Of a stretch of 64,000 nucleotides of DNA, positions 35,401 to 48,900 are shown piece after piece. The DNA comes from Coptis chinensis. Its lineage: Eukaryota > Streptophyta > Magnoliopsida > Ranunculales > Ranunculaceae. The translations under genes were made by a program, and so were the position numbers. Under the pieces are notes generated by a model that saw only the letters and a list, made by a program, of their open reading frames with translations, had not been told where the DNA came from and made no database searches. Position 1 is the stretch's first letter. Every line of letters starts with the position of its first letter. The DNA is taken from assembly GCA_015680905.1 (NCBI GenBank), contig CM027379.1, forward strand, positions 28,352,501 through 28,416,500. The letters run 5' to 3'.

Positions 35401-37509
35401 ATAAGTGAGTTAAACAGGAACTTTCATAGGATATACTTTGAGATCTTTCTAGTTGAGCACCTTCAGATAGAATATGTACCAGGTGCCTGCAACCATCAAA
35501 AAGTCGATAAAAAAATTATAACGACCTAAATTATGCAAATGGTATTAGCACATATGTCAGAAAAGGCAAGGTTAGGTGTTGTCAATATCACAAGGAAGTC
35601 GAAAAATGGACACAACAGAAACAGTTTGAGCTCTAATACTCTATAACATGCTAGCATTGCATCAAAATCCCAAGGAAGCGAAAAAGTTTCACAATCACCA
35701 ATTTCAATTGTTAGATCTATGGTTATTAACTCCTGATAAGGGTGAAAAAAGTATAATAATAATAAAAAATCATACCCAAGACGTGCTATGGATCTCTTCA
35801 ACTTCCTTGCCTCCTTAATACAATGTCTACCTGCATCATCGAGTTTAGTTCGTTCTGATCCAGCAACATCAACAAGGTTGATTCTGCTGGTCTTAGAGCT
35901 ACTGAAGCAATTTGATGAAGTGCCCTTCAAAAATATGAGTATATTAGAACAAGCAAGAATCCAACTGGCTGAAATATCCAGCTCATATCTTTAGACAAAG
36001 AGTAACCTTTGTGAGAATCATAAAATCCTTAAGAAACTAATGGGATGCCAAAAAGAGCAGTACTCATAATTATTAGCATACCTTGCACCAGGATTCAATA
36101 ACACAAGTGAAAACAATATGTGAGCGAGAGCTCTTGGAGTTTAAACTAGTTGCGCCAATCTTTCTATTTGAAAGCCCCTGTATCATCCAATATAAATATA
36201 TCAATTTACATTGCAGAACGCTAAGGACACTGTCTAAGATATTAATCATTTAGCATTTCAAAATGACAAGCAATATAATCAGTGGATCCCACAACTTTAA
36301 CAAGAAAGAAGTATAAACATGATCCAAATTGGTACCTTGATCAAAATCTGAGTTACGTCATCATAGCTAGTGACATACTCCTCAGTAAGATTTTCAACAT
36401 AAAAGCCATTCTTGGCATCATCTCTAATCTAGTATTTAATAAAGGAACAAAAAAAAGTCCATTGATAACAGATCCAACATCGTAATCAAAACAAGAATAA
36501 CTAAACGAATATTAGCAAATCCCAACCTGAAGGTTTCTCTGATTAGGATCAAGTAAATCACCTAACTGCTCATTATATACCTGTAACATAAAGCTAAAAC
36601 ACGTAAGCAAACCACCCAATACATATATAAAACGCCTTGTAAGACTTATTAAAAGATACACACCTCGAGAAAAGAACACCGACACTGGTAACTTATCTTC
36701 TGCTTATCTTCACAACGCTCATGCTCCTGAGAACCAAACAGCTCAACAAAATCAATAATAAAGTCGCAACACTATCCATTCTCACAACAATAAATGCCAA
36801 CAAAAAAAAACCTGAATCTCCGAAAACAACATATGGAAAATGCGAGGAACAATCCCTTGAGTAGTAGTAGTTGAGCTACCATCAACCATGGCACTTTGCG
36901 GACCCCACATTGTGTATGTCTTCCCACTTGCCGTCTTTTAAACAAAATTAGTATTATTGTTATTTAAACGAAAACAAATAAAAAAAAAATATTTGACTAA
37001 TTACCTGTCCACATGATAAAATTGTAGCGTTATAACCAGCTAATGAATTTTTGACCAACGGAACACCAACTAACTCAAAGAAGTCCTCCTATTTAAAAAA
37101 AAACAAAAAAAAACAGAGATTTATTTAGACAAACACATACACATTAATTAATTTATAAAGGAAAGCAAGTAAGAATTGATTTGACCTGAGTAGTAGAAGA
37201 AGAATCGACAACGGAGTCGAAAGTAAAGAAACGAGAAGCATCCCCAGAAACAGACAAGGAATTAGGAGAAACTTTTCGAACAAGAATAGTGCCTCTTTCA
37301 AGAGGGGGTCTAATTCTTACAACAACCTTAACTGACGCTGGATCAGAAGGAATGACGGCAGGTTTTTTAGAGGTATTATTATTATTATTATTAATGATGG
37401 GAATAAGGTTAGGTGAAATGTTCTCGTTATTATTATTCACGCTCACAAATTTGGACTTGGGAATGATGGATCTGGGAAGAAGAGAACGGATCGATTGTTT
37501 TGATTTCAT
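29422..37509 (-). CDS. KIN12F: Kinesin-12 family motor protein, closest to KIN-12F
   Basis: Fifteen exons join in phase to 1157 codons plus stop (plus-strand coordinates): 37186-37509, 37005-37088, 36812-36934, 36664-36726, 36527-36580, 36336-36428, 36082-36177, 35776-35924, 35337-35486, 34931-35060, 33851-34825, 33649-33744, 33415-33576, 32324-33046, 29422-29673. All introns are GT-AG. The motor occupies residues about 60-400: [11 protein letters not shown]-loop GQTASGKT (about 135-142), NSKSSRSH (switch I), [10 protein letters not shown] (switch II), [16 protein letters not shown] and [32 protein letters not shown] follows the neck, then a long coiled coil (residues 750-1100) and the C-terminus [22 protein letters not shown]-12 motors act at phragmoplast microtubules in cell division. 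Length and neck fit KIN-12F rather than the longer POK members. The gene looks intact; the ortholog name is inference. Confidence 0.88.
30720..30900. repeat. Minisatellite in the last kinesin intron
   Basis: The block TATCACATACTATGTCTAAC with AACACGGCGTAATATG and an A-rich spacer is repeated about three times, with one shorter unit. It lies in the 2.65-kb intron between exons 14 and 15. The rest of that intron is AT-rich; around 31690-31820 it has degenerate GGTTTGGGTCGG-type repeats that look like TE debris. Confidence 0.7.
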
Positions 37510-37532
37510 TTTTTTTTTTTTTTTTTTTTTTT
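37510..37532 (-). promoter_or_regulatory. Poly(A) leader of 23 nt directly before the kinesin start codon
   Basis: On the mRNA strand an uninterrupted run of 23 A residues ends at the ATG (37509). Slightly upstream is a CTCCCTCCCTCCCTC run. Whether the run affects translation cannot be told from sequence; slippage-generated length variation is likely. Confidence 0.7.
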
Positions 37533-39678
37533 GTCCGAAGGAGGGAGGGAGGGAGGAGTGAGTGAGAGAGAGAAGGAACAATTTTTACCGTTTTTCTTTT
37601 GGGTTTGGGTTGGGTTTGAAATTTTGAAAAACACTTATCTGCCGCTAAAAATAAAATACTAGAAATGCATTTGGCAATGCCACGTCATCAAATACACACG
37701 AATTTTCGTTTTATTTATGACAATTGGTTGACGAAATGTTTCTTAATGGACTTACACTGGATGAACATGCTGAAATGGTGTTGGCTAATTAAGTTATGGA
37801 AATTATTGATCCAACGGTGCGTTCAGAATAAAATGTTTGGTTTATTTCTGTTGCCTCTTTAGAATTTAAAAATCGATATAGAGGCCTTCTGGGATTCCGA
37901 CCTCAACTCCTGTTTGGTCAAATTCACAATGCTTTATGCCGGAAACCTGAGTTGACATGCTGGCAACTTCTGATTTGTTTATACACCATCGGTTGCATTT
38001 TAAGATTTTTAGTTACAGGTGACCAGGGAAACTATATATGAGGGATGATAAACATTTGCTCAATTTGCTTGACATGGAAATAAAAGGTCTAGGTGGGATT
38101 TGGAAGTTGGAACCCACATGTTAGAAAACCACTCCATTCCCTGGTATAAAAACATAACTAAAAATCTATTCATTACGATTATCGTATAAAGGTCCTGCAC
38201 TTGGGTGCTTCAAAAGGCAGGTGGTGGTGGGATTATTGAGCAGTTGAGCGCCTTATGAATCATGAAGCCAGAAAATGGACAGAGACATGGGTAAACTGGA
38301 TACCCATGGAAAAGTTGTATGTACTATGTAGAAGTTGGCGGACAATACAGACGTTGGCTTTTGCCTTCTGGGTGGAGGATGAAAATTTGTTTGAGCAGGG
38401 ATTCATAGCCCTCAAACCGCCAAGTAGGCTGAGCATAAGTGTGGGCGAAAATTCCATGGGTGATGTTATATACCAGTGGTGGCGTGATGCGCGTTGTATC
38501 CACATTTAGATGACAAAATGCAATACTCTGGTGTCTGGTGTTAATGGTTCAAAAGTCCAGAACGCGTTGAATAAAATGGTTGCCAGTTCCAACTTTCAAA
38601 TTGCAATATTAGAATCTCATATCCTACCCATTTCATACCCAACCTCCCAACCTATCTGCTATTTCCATGGAATATTTTATTAACTCTCAAGTCTCAATCT
38701 CTCATCTCATGTAAAACACCATCCTAACCTTCAATATTAGTTCCAAGTTGCAACTCTGAGTGGCTGAACTCGTGGAGACTCGAGAATCCCCTTACACGAG
38801 GTTGACCTCAAAGAGTTTTGTTAATTACCATTTGCGGAACCCTTTCTTCAAAAACAGGCTTAACACACTTTCTTCCCCAATGCTTTGGATTTTTTTATCT
38901 GAGGTGATATCTCACTAAAAGCATTCGTACCATGATGACCAAAACCATACTACGGAGCTTCATAAAACCATTTGCTGCAAAAGGTGAGCGGTTCAAGACC
39001 ATTCATCCTTCCAGGTTATAGTGTATTGAAAAGATTTACTAGATACACTACCACAAGCCAAACACTAGTTCGCAAATCGGTCATGGACCAAATGATTGAC
39101 TGCAGCCGTGCTGCTAATACCGTTAAAGAAGAAATTAGGCCTACCAAACAAGTAGCACATGATGTATCACTTGCTTTTGTTCAGTCATTTTTACCCTCAT
39201 TACCTCCTTCACATCCTCGTCTACTCAAGCAGTGTAAATCTTAGTCGGTACAAGCATTCAAATATAATATGCATCCAAAAATTTGATTGTAACCATGAAC
39301 TTGTTAACCTTCGTTATCTCGAGAAAAAGTTGATTTTTTTTTTTAAATTGCAGGAGTAATCACAAGTTACCTAGATACTTAAAAGCACAGATTACCATAA
39401 TCAAGAATTAGGTCCAGATTTTGCCATGCATTAGGACCCTCCAGAGGCTGTATAGAGGACAATACAAATTAGAGAGCAGCACAGACAAGGTGCTGAACTA
39501 TCCACATAGCATTGCAACGGTCATGGTACCCAGGATCTGCACATTTCCTGCACTCCCATGATAAAGAGGTTCAGAAAACAGATGTGCTTCAAGTACAATC
39601 AACACTAAAACTGAAATTGAAGAAGAAAGCAGTATTCAACATCAATAGCTTGTAAAAAGTACCGTCTTGGTTCAATAA
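37533..39678. other. Intergenic region between the kinesin and OSB genes
   Basis: The left part is the promoter side of the kinesin gene, including a GA/CT-rich leader near 37540-37580. The right part holds the 3' UTR of OSB. Frames such as 38255-38509 and 38972-39244 match nothing I know and lack gene context. Around 38090-38120 and 38585-38610 there are short inverted similarities (TTGGAAGTTGGAAC and its complement) that may mark an old transposon. Confidence 0.4.
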
Positions 39679-42600
39679 TCAGGACAGGAGTGTCTCTCTC
39701 TTACTGCCAGCAACATCTTTAGATTTTACAGGAGGTAACTTGGGCATTACCCAATCTGGTGAACCACTCAGCCATAAGCCTTCACCAGTCTCCTTGTGCT
39801 TAAAATCAGGTGCTCTTTGGTTGAGCTACACAAAATAAAAAACGGGAAAGAGAAAAAGGAAAACAAAATCAAGGTCATACAGTAATATAACAATAACTGA
39901 AACAGAATCAACTGAAAAATGATTTAAATTAAAGGTAACCTATCATACCTTATCAAACCTATTGTCCCACCATTTATTTGGGTTTTCCACCAAGTCCTTC
40001 CAGGAATTTTCTGGTTCGATTACATAATCACAAACATGAGAACAGCATAACTATATAGCATTTTATTTACACAAAGGTGGACTGATTGCAGAGTCTATTG
40101 AGACACATTAGGAATACATTTAGAGCTCACCTTTATCATCAAACTTCTTTTTCTGAAAGTTACCTTTATTATCGAACTTCAATGCATCTAAGTTGGACAA
40201 GACCCATTTTGGCGCGCTGCTTATCCATAATGCCTGACCACTATCCTTATGCTTAAAATCTGGAAATTTTGGATTGACCTGAAAGACAGAGTATGAGATG
40301 CACAAATACAAGTAGGCAAAAGATAAAAGCTCTATTTCAAATGTAGACCACCTGTCCATTGAGTTTTTCCTTCCGATGATCTCGCCACCGGTTTGGGTTG
40401 TAAGTGAGGTCTCTCCAAGAGCACTCCACAGATTCTCTATCTTTCACCCCATTCACTGAAAAAAAAAAGAACTTCTACTCAGTGTAAGTCATTCAAGAAG
40501 AGTATAAGCTGAATAAAAATGAAAAACGGCACAGGTTAATTTCTCTCAAAAAGCTATAAGTATGGCATGTAATTATGGGGAGAACAAAAAACTTTCAGAG
40601 CATATACTTGCCACTTTTCTGACTCTTCTGCACTGTTTTATTGATGAAGTTCAACGACTCCAACTTTGAAACCACCCATCCTGGGGTAGACTCATCCAGC
40701 CATAGCATTTCCCCTTTAACCTTGTGTTTGAAATCCGCACCTTTTAGATTATTCTAGACACGTGTACGAAGAATAGCAAGAAGGAAACAAGGTCAGAAAT
40801 ATAAAACCAAATATATAATAACATAATTCATAGCTAGCATCATAAGATAACATTATGCATAACTAACCTTGTTCAATCTATTATCCCACCACTCGTGAGG
40901 GTTCTCAAGAAGATCAGTCCACAGATGTTCAGTCGTAGTGGAGTCCTTTTTATCTTCAGTGATGGGCATAGACGTAGTCTCCGAATGTGTCACTGAATTA
41001 CAAAGTTAGCATCAAATGAAAGCTACAGAGTATAGAAACAAAAAAGTTAACATCGATTGAAGAATGCAATTGAAAGACGGTTTACGATTATCTCCAGATA
41101 TGGGAAAATAGAAGACGAGGGCCAAGGGAAGATGGATTACAACTTAAAAGGCTGCATGTAACTTGGTATCCGAGTGGAGAAATGATAACAAACCAAATAT
41201 ATACAAAACCCATTTCACGGAGAGGATTAGTTAAATACATAAGTTGTTTACACATGGCTGACCTCTTGAAATACAGACATAGTTCGAGGAAAACATTTCA
41301 ACAGCGTAAAGTAACAAATTTGGTAGTAGTAATAAAATTAATCACAAAATTAAGTCAGTATCTTGGAAAAGATACACACACATAAATACACACTTTGAGG
41401 TACTAATGAGTAAGTAACTTGTTCTTTGGACACTTACGAGAAGAACTAGTAGCTTGTTCATTTTGCTTGTAAGATGCATGACTTTCCTTCCTTTGAGGAG
41501 ATTCTTCAACGAAATTAATGCCATTCACCATAACCTAACAATGAATATTTTCAGTGTTGAATCCAAGTTAAAACCTATTTCAGTTCGCCAGTTTAAGGAA
41601 CAGAGAGTAATATATGAAAAAACTCAACGTGGATGCAATTGTGTTCATGAATTATAAAATATGCAGCTGACAGATATATTCCAAACCAACTACAAATGAT
41701 CGAATATATAACTGAGCAATATAATTCAAGAAGGGGTGGCAGGAGCAATCTAAGTAAGAGTCTGCGTGTGCAAGATAATCATAACCACAGGGCAAAAATA
41801 GATATAGATCACTATGGATCACTAATTCACTACTACAAATACAATCAACACCAACCAGTTAAAAGCTTCTACAATGAATAAAACGTACAAGACAATGTGC
41901 AAACGAAAAATATGCTTTGAAATGATCGCTACTGCCTTACACTGCAAAAGCATTTACAAAAAGAACAATTCTCCAACACGGCTTGCTATACCTCCAGCTT
42001 CAGAGCCCCCATTTCTACCACAGTCAGCAACAATAAACATGATTATCTACTCCAGCAGCCTCAACGTCTTCAATATTGTAATTCTGTTCCTTCCAAATTA
42101 ACAAATTTAAAGGTGATTTTTCTATTCCCCCTCTTTCCCCCTCTCCTCACCCCCTTTCTTTTCTAGAAGGATGCCAGTATTTGTTGTTTGAAATTTGACA
42201 TAACTGATAACCCCCAACTGATTCCAAAAGTTAACCTACACAATTAACGAGGGGAGGATTTTGGAATGGTATGATCTTGTGGCAATGGAGATCAACCTCA
42301 GAAAAAATTAGCTCATACGACAATGTCCAACACTCTAACCTTATTGAAAGACTGAAAAAGCACAGACCGTCACAAATGGAAAAAAAACAAACTTTGGGCT
42401 ATGTTTCAACGAGCGGATCTTCTCTGAGTTTGATATTAATTGTGAGGAGATGATATCCACCAAAAGTCAGACCTAATTGATCGCGTACAAATTTATGGTT
42501 CCTGGAATTTCTTATATTTATTATTATAATTGCTTTTTTTTGGTAGGCCAAGGGGGATATCTTGACAAATTACTGTCTTACTCGACTGTAAGTGAGGAAA

Positions 42601-43981
42601 GCTTTCAAGGTATCTTCACTGCATATACTAGCATCCTTTTGTCTTACCTATGACAACTTCTTAGTTCTGAAACGTTCACTTCTCCATCGCACTATCTCTA
42701 AAGTATCATCCAAGTACTAACTGTTGACTCTCTTTTCCCTCCAAACTATCTTCCCAGTCGAAACCAGTTGAAGAGAGACACACACTACAGATCTGCCACA
42801 TCAACCAATTCACCTCCAAAGTCCACAGCCATTCCAAGTTAAGATTTGCCAAATTTGACTTATATGTGTTAGAGAGTTTAGAAAGCTTCATGTATTCTTA
42901 ACACTTCACAACCAAAGCCCTTATGCCATCTACAAAATTCCCAATTTTTGAGGTTGATCAAGTTTAGTACGATCACTTCCAGAGATTTCTGACACTAAAA
43001 TGTAAAGAGAGGCTTTCAATAGTGTAAGTTACAAACGGAAATGCATTCATCTTCTGAAAAAATGGCTAGTATTTGCTACTTAACTTTTCACCTTACACAA
43101 AACTTAGGATATAAATGATGTATAATTTACTTATAACAAATTACCATCTTTCTCTAACAAGTACAAAGAGGGGAACAAAGCTCTTGCATCTTTTTGGCCT
43201 CTTCGTACAAAGCTACACTGAAGTTTTTCATTTAAAGGATGTCATACTCAACCAACTTTACTTGGCATTTTGGCAAATAAAAAGGGTGTCATCCGAATCT
43301 ACTCGACTTTGTTAATACTCTTAACTTAATATGCATACAAGGAAATATACCTGGATACTACTAGATCGACTCTTTTCCATTGTGAATTGTGGTGGATCTC
43401 CAGCTAGTTGTCCAGATACATGAACAAAATCCTTCTCTTTCAAATGGCAAGCAGCAATATGCGCCAAATCACCCTCAAAGATTATGGGAATCCTGCTTTC
43501 ATAAACACAAAGACGATATTGTACATTTCCTCAAAATGCAAGAAATATTCTATTAATCTAAAAAGAAACATAAACACAAGGAAAAAACCCACCAAAGCAA
43601 ACTATCAGAAGAAGAACTCTCCTGAGTAAGAATCGTCCCGGCCCACGACTTCCCATCCGCAGAAACTTGAAACTGTACAGGCATAGAAACTGTCCCAATC
43701 AAATTAACCACATTAGCAACCTTTCCTTGCCACGGTATCTCACTAGGCCTTGGCCAATTCCTCTCTCTCTCCTCCTCCACCACGACATTTTTTGATATTT
43801 TATCAACCAAAGAAGTAGTTTTCGATATCTTCGGTGGGTCCGTGGGTTGTTGTTTTTTGGTGTATATGCGTTTCGTTGTTGTGGAAGATGAGGAGTAGGT
43901 TGAAAATTGGAGGAAAGTTAGAGGATGTAAAAGAAATTTTCTTGTTTGTGGAGAGTGAGAAAGTAGTCGAGGGAGGTTCAT
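39679..43981 (-). CDS. OSB: Organellar single-stranded DNA-binding protein (OSB family), three PDF motifs
   Basis: Nine exons join in phase to 451 codons plus stop: 43593-43981, 43351-43492, 41438-41534, 40868-40992, 40612-40753, 40352-40455, 40131-40278, 39949-40010, 39679-39825. The N-terminus (MNLPRLLSHSPQTRKFLLHP) is basic and Ser-rich, like an organelle transit peptide. Residues about 70-190 form an OB-fold SSB domain (VNLIGTVSMPVQFQVSADGK, LWIPIIFEGDLAHIA, FVHVSGQLAGDPP). Three PDF motifs follow (about 233-285, 311-365, 386-436), each with W-x-DL ... NP ... W, then DFKHK and W..S....WV. OSB proteins bind single-stranded DNA in mitochondria or plastids and restrain recombination; three PDF motifs and this length resemble OSB3. 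Intron 5 uses a GC donor (GTG|GCAAGT). The gene looks intact; which organelle is not decidable here. Confidence 0.9.
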
Positions 43982-45315
43982 AGTGGAGGATTTGACTGAT
44001 TTTTAGTTTGTTAGGGTTTTAAGTGGAAAGAGAAAATGTGAAAGGGGTTTTAGAGGGTTTTGGAGGGTTTTGGAGGGAAGAGGCACAGACAGATTATAAA
44101 TTTACGACCAAGTGTATAGGAACATGTAAGGATTGGTGGGTTTGGGGATCGATCTTATGGGCCTTCGTATTTGGCCCAAACCAATTCTAATAGTGTTTTT
44201 TGGCTAGGTGAGTTTAGTTCTACTTAAATATCTGAGGTGGTTTAAACGTTTAATAGTCGAATAACACGATTACACGAGTAAGTAACACAACCAACTAAAA
44301 AGAATAAAAGATGCCACCTGTAATTTAACCTTCTCTCCCCTCAATCATCACCAAATCCTTCTTCTTAGACTCCATTTTCTTCATTTTCTTTCGGATTTCA
44401 TTGTGTGGTTGTTAATTTGTGAAATTAGTGACTTTTATTTCGGATTTCGGATTTCGGATTTCATTTCGAATAAATGTTAGATACGCGGGTTTATGTGAGT
44501 AAGTGGAGATAACTTTTTATCTTTCAATGCTATCAAACGTATTTTCAGTCCTTTTTCTCAAGTCAGTCTTCCATTGAGATGCCACTTTTAAGTGCACAAG
44601 CTCCCCGGTCCATACATTTTAAACGCACTAGATTTTTTTTCTTCAAAATTGTTATATATAAACTTACACATTCTAAAATTTGGCCAAGGTTTTGTTCATG
44701 GAGGTCATTTCGCATGTAGCATATTCTGGTCATATTTTTTTTCAAACGATGGTGTTGGTTGTGTTATGTATATGCACTAGGTAATGCCCGTGCCAAAGGC
44801 ATGGATACTATTATTGTTGCCGTTGACACAACCTAAATAGAAAACCCCAATTTTTTTTGGACACTCTAGTAGGACCTCAAATTCTCAATCCAACAGCAGC
44901 GGCTACGAATTCTTCTAGCAAACTCATTGTCTCTTCTTTTTTCACCACGTCTTTAGATCGGAAGTTCAGAACTACTCCATCTACTCTTAATTTGGAAACA
45001 TTAAATGGTAAACATTTTCCCAATGACACCTTAAAACCGATTTGGTGATGTCTTGTGTATTGCCACAACAATTTAGCTAGATAATTATTCCTCAATAAGC
45101 AATCTCTGTAACAGTAGCTAGTATATACCTACCGTTTCAAACATATGAAAATCACGACAAAGCAATGCTTATACAACGTGCTGCCGTAACATGCGCATGA
45201 AACAACATTCAACCATTGTTTCAGACACAATCAAGAAATAGTACAAGAGCAAAAAGTTGATTGTATAATATACATGTCGATATTGCATACAATTTTCTTT
45301 TCATTTTATTTTTCT

Positions 45316-45551
45316 CTTCTTTTTTTCCACGATAATAACTACATTTATAATATAAAAAAAAAAAACCAAAGCACGCTAATTCGAGTTCAAAATAAATTGG
45401 GAAGGGATTCCATAACCTAATTCCTAAAGGCCCACTTGGCATTCTCTTTTTTTTTTCCCATGATAATAACTACATTTATATTAAAACCAAAGCACGTCCT
45501 AAGTTCAAAATACAACTGGGTGGGGACTCCATAACCTGATTCCTAAAAACA
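45316..45551. repeat. Imperfect tandem duplication of about 115 bp
   Basis: Two adjacent copies share ATAATAACTACATTTATA, AACCAAAGCACG, GTTCAAAATA and GGACTCCATAACCT-like blocks. The first covers about 45316-45436 and the second about 45441-45551. Confidence 0.65.
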
Positions 45552-45552
45552 A

Positions 45553-45900
45553 CTATATCAACATGGTTCTATGGTCTTTTAGACAACCAAATATATTCAT
45601 TAACTTCCAACTGCCAGCTTCGTCATACAACTTGAGGGCACTGTTCACATTCTGGTTTTGATTGTCACCCTCCATTATGAAAACTTGGATATCCTTTTTC
45701 CTGGTCAAGAGAGCAGCAACTTCAACAGCAGCCATCCATTCTGCCACCTCAGGTGAACTTTCTGTATCAACAACATTGTCCATCTTTCCTCATAATTGCT
45801 CTTGCAGCTTCCTCCATTGTGCTCCTATAGTAAGATGCATCAAATCTGACATTGAGAACCACCAATCCACCATGGCTTCATTAAATGAATAACGGCAAGT
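45553..45900 (-). pseudogene. Possible RNase H-like (RVT_3 type) fragment
   Basis: On the minus strand ASYYRSTMEEAARAIMRKDG, then after a frame change SSPEVAEWMAAVEVAALLTR and VFIMEGD, follow the pattern of plant RVT_3 RNase H domains (D..., AE....A, ...E-x-D) that often derive from non-LTR retrotransposons. The fragment is short and frameshifted. The similarity is weak and is my inference. Confidence 0.35.
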
Positions 45901-48900
45901 CTTGGTAGGATCAATCAAATTCCTTACATTGAACAAATTTGGTTTGTAGTGCAACTAAAACAAAAGTCTCCTAGAGACACATAGAGTAGTCATCACATAC
46001 TTCATCATATTTCTAATATATCTTTATTAAAGCAAGCATGTTCAATTTCCTGAAAATCATTTAATCAAAAAATAAAATAATGACCCGAAAATGAATATTA
46101 ATTTTGACCAAAATCATTATGGTACTTCAATTAAATTCAATGAAACACGTTGAAACTAAATACAGTACGGATAGGTGGTGAGCTAATCAGCTACCCTTGT
46201 TCCATTGTAAATCACAATGAAAGCTCCTCTAATAATGTAGCCACACAGTAAATTAAACCATCTTTTTGTCTATTCATACCCATGTCCATTTTGTTAAGTT
46301 TTATCAACAAATAAATAAATGGGACACAACACTTATTTTACAATGGGAAGTCATTTATTATTTTACTAACAAATAGGACGTAGCATTTTAAAGACGATTC
46401 CAACATAAGAAAAACAAGCAATGGTTCGGTTAGGAAATATTTCATACTATATGTACGTTGGTCCAAGTATGAACACCATTTGTCTAGCACTCAAATCCTT
46501 ATAAATTTTCTACAATGAATGTGCATTTGGTAGTGTTGTGCCTTCAACACACCTAGAATGTATATTCGACAAATCAATTGCAATGGTTTAGATTAGATGA
46601 ATATCCTAAGGTCAGAATAATGAAATTCTAATTCTTATGCATTCATAAATAAAAGTTGGCATTCCCACTCTTCCATCTAAATACCATAAAACACTTAACT
46701 GGTGAATTAAGCTAAAGACAAATCTATATCTAGGGAAAAAAAAAGATTAAGGATTGAAAATCAACACACATTAGGATCCTCCGCCATCCGTGTGCAAATT
46801 TGCTATAACATCCTTGCCCAATGCATTTTTGTTGTGTATCATTGTACCTGGTGACTATACATTCAAAACTGGAAAATGTATATCAGAATGGGATAAAGAG
46901 TTATAAACCTGTAGCAAGTAGCAACAAACTAAAAAGCTAATAAACATATACGACCAGTTGCCTCTGCAAAACTATGTGACACATTGGTAATATTGAATAC
47001 AATTGTTCCTAGAATTTGTTCCCAGAAGTTTCTTACATGGGGTTCTTCTGATTTTAAGTGTCGTCAATGTAAGTAAGGAAAAAGGAAAAAGTGAGAGCGA
47101 TTGCATACACAAAAAGCAAATACATTCATAGGTTAATGTCTAAAACAAAGGGTTACTGTAGTCATACGAAGTGGGCACTCGGTGATTGGTATTTCTACTC
47201 TAATTAATATTATGATTCGACTCCCTGGTAAAATCTTGGTATGTCCTTTTGACCTTTTCCGTCCAAACACAAACCATTAAGAGGAGAGAAAATTGAAAAA
47301 CGACCTGTTAAGAAATTACTCCACTAAGTGGAGTAGGAAAATATCTTCAAAAGAACTAATATAGCAAGTAAATAAAGCATAGAGTCGTAAACTGCCACTG
47401 AAGTACTAAACTCGAGAAAAAAATAAAAGTTTAAGTACCCATCACTGTGTTACATACTTTTTTTGTAATATTCCACCTCACTATTCTCACACTACTAACC
47501 CTAAGAAGAGATTTAAACAACAAAGATTTGAATCCCAACCCTTGGATATCTCAGGAATTTATAGTAATTTGAGTTCATTCTGCTTTTTCTGGGTATGTTA
47601 TCAGTACTACATCACCTTAAAGAATACCATTGAAACCTTTTGGTTTTGGTTTTGGTTTTGTTCTTGTTCTGGTTTCCTAACAATTATTAGATAAAACTAT
47701 TACCGACAAAGTCTAATTCTTTGTTGTTTTTTTCAACACAAATCCTACATTATAAGCAATAGAAATAAACCCGTTAATCAGAAAATTAAATCTTATGAAA
47801 GCACATATTCATGTAACAGTGGCCTTAACTGATTGATATTAAACAAATCATGCTGATATTAACCTTGATTCCACAATGACCAAAAATGACCAAAAAAAAA
47901 ACCTGCGTCAACTAATAAGCCATATCAAGTATACAAAGCATCAAAGAAATCGTAACAAAAGGAAAAGAGGTGTAGGTTTCTCAAAACTAAGGAAGTACGA
48001 ATTTTGATTCAGTTAAATGAAGTTCATGTGATAGAATATGAAAGTAGGTGTACAAACCTTCCTTCTGTGAGTTCTGCCCTCCATTCTCGTGTTTCCCAAT
48101 TTATTACTTCTATTGCTTAAATACAATGAAAAATTGTAAAAGAAATCCCAAACTATGAACCCAAGAACACATTTAAAAGAAAAACTTCCATCAATCTTTC
48201 CTAGGGCAGAGTGAGTCAGTCAATCAATAGGAGTCTATGTCCCCCGGAAGCAAATAAGAGATGGCAAATTATTGGTTATTCACTTAAACATTCAAAATCA
48301 ATAAAATATTCTAGCAGTCATCAAAAATAGAAAAAATAAAATAAAAGTGACAGTTAACGAAGATAGCAAAGCGAACACGAAAGACCAATAATTCTCCACA
48401 GTATTTTCAGGAAAACTTTGAAAACGAAAGGTTCAAAACTTTAATCCTAATCGTGCTAATTAATTTTCTAATCTCAGCAACACAACTTTCGAGGTAAAAA
48501 AGTCCATCCCAAAAGCAATCTCTGAAACTAATAACACCATGGCAAATAAACAAATAAACAACAACACCATGGCACTGCTATCTCAATAATCTCAATTAAA
48601 CCATGGAACCGCCATCTCAATTAAGTGTCGTAATTATTTTAGATTATGCTTAACTATACTTACTTGAGAACACCATGACAACAAATTAATCCATTGACCA
48701 AATTTTATGTATATCACAAATTCACAACAACACCCTACTTAATCAATTGCCAATTCTGGAACAACGACAGTGAGACACAGTGAGATTGTAACTTTGATTG
48801 AGAAAAAAATAAGACAACAATGAGGTTCTGATTAATTTACTCACTTAAGGAAAGTAATAGAGAGAGAGAGAGTAGACACACCCTTTCTTTTAGTGGAGGG

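Noticed and set aside
36527..37088. Treating the short kinesin frames as a pseudogene
   Set aside because: All GT-AG junctions join in phase and restore every motor motif, so the interruptions are normal introns.
38255..38509. 84-aa frame as a host gene
   Set aside because: No similarity I recognise, no splice or promoter context, and overlapping frames of similar length on both strands.
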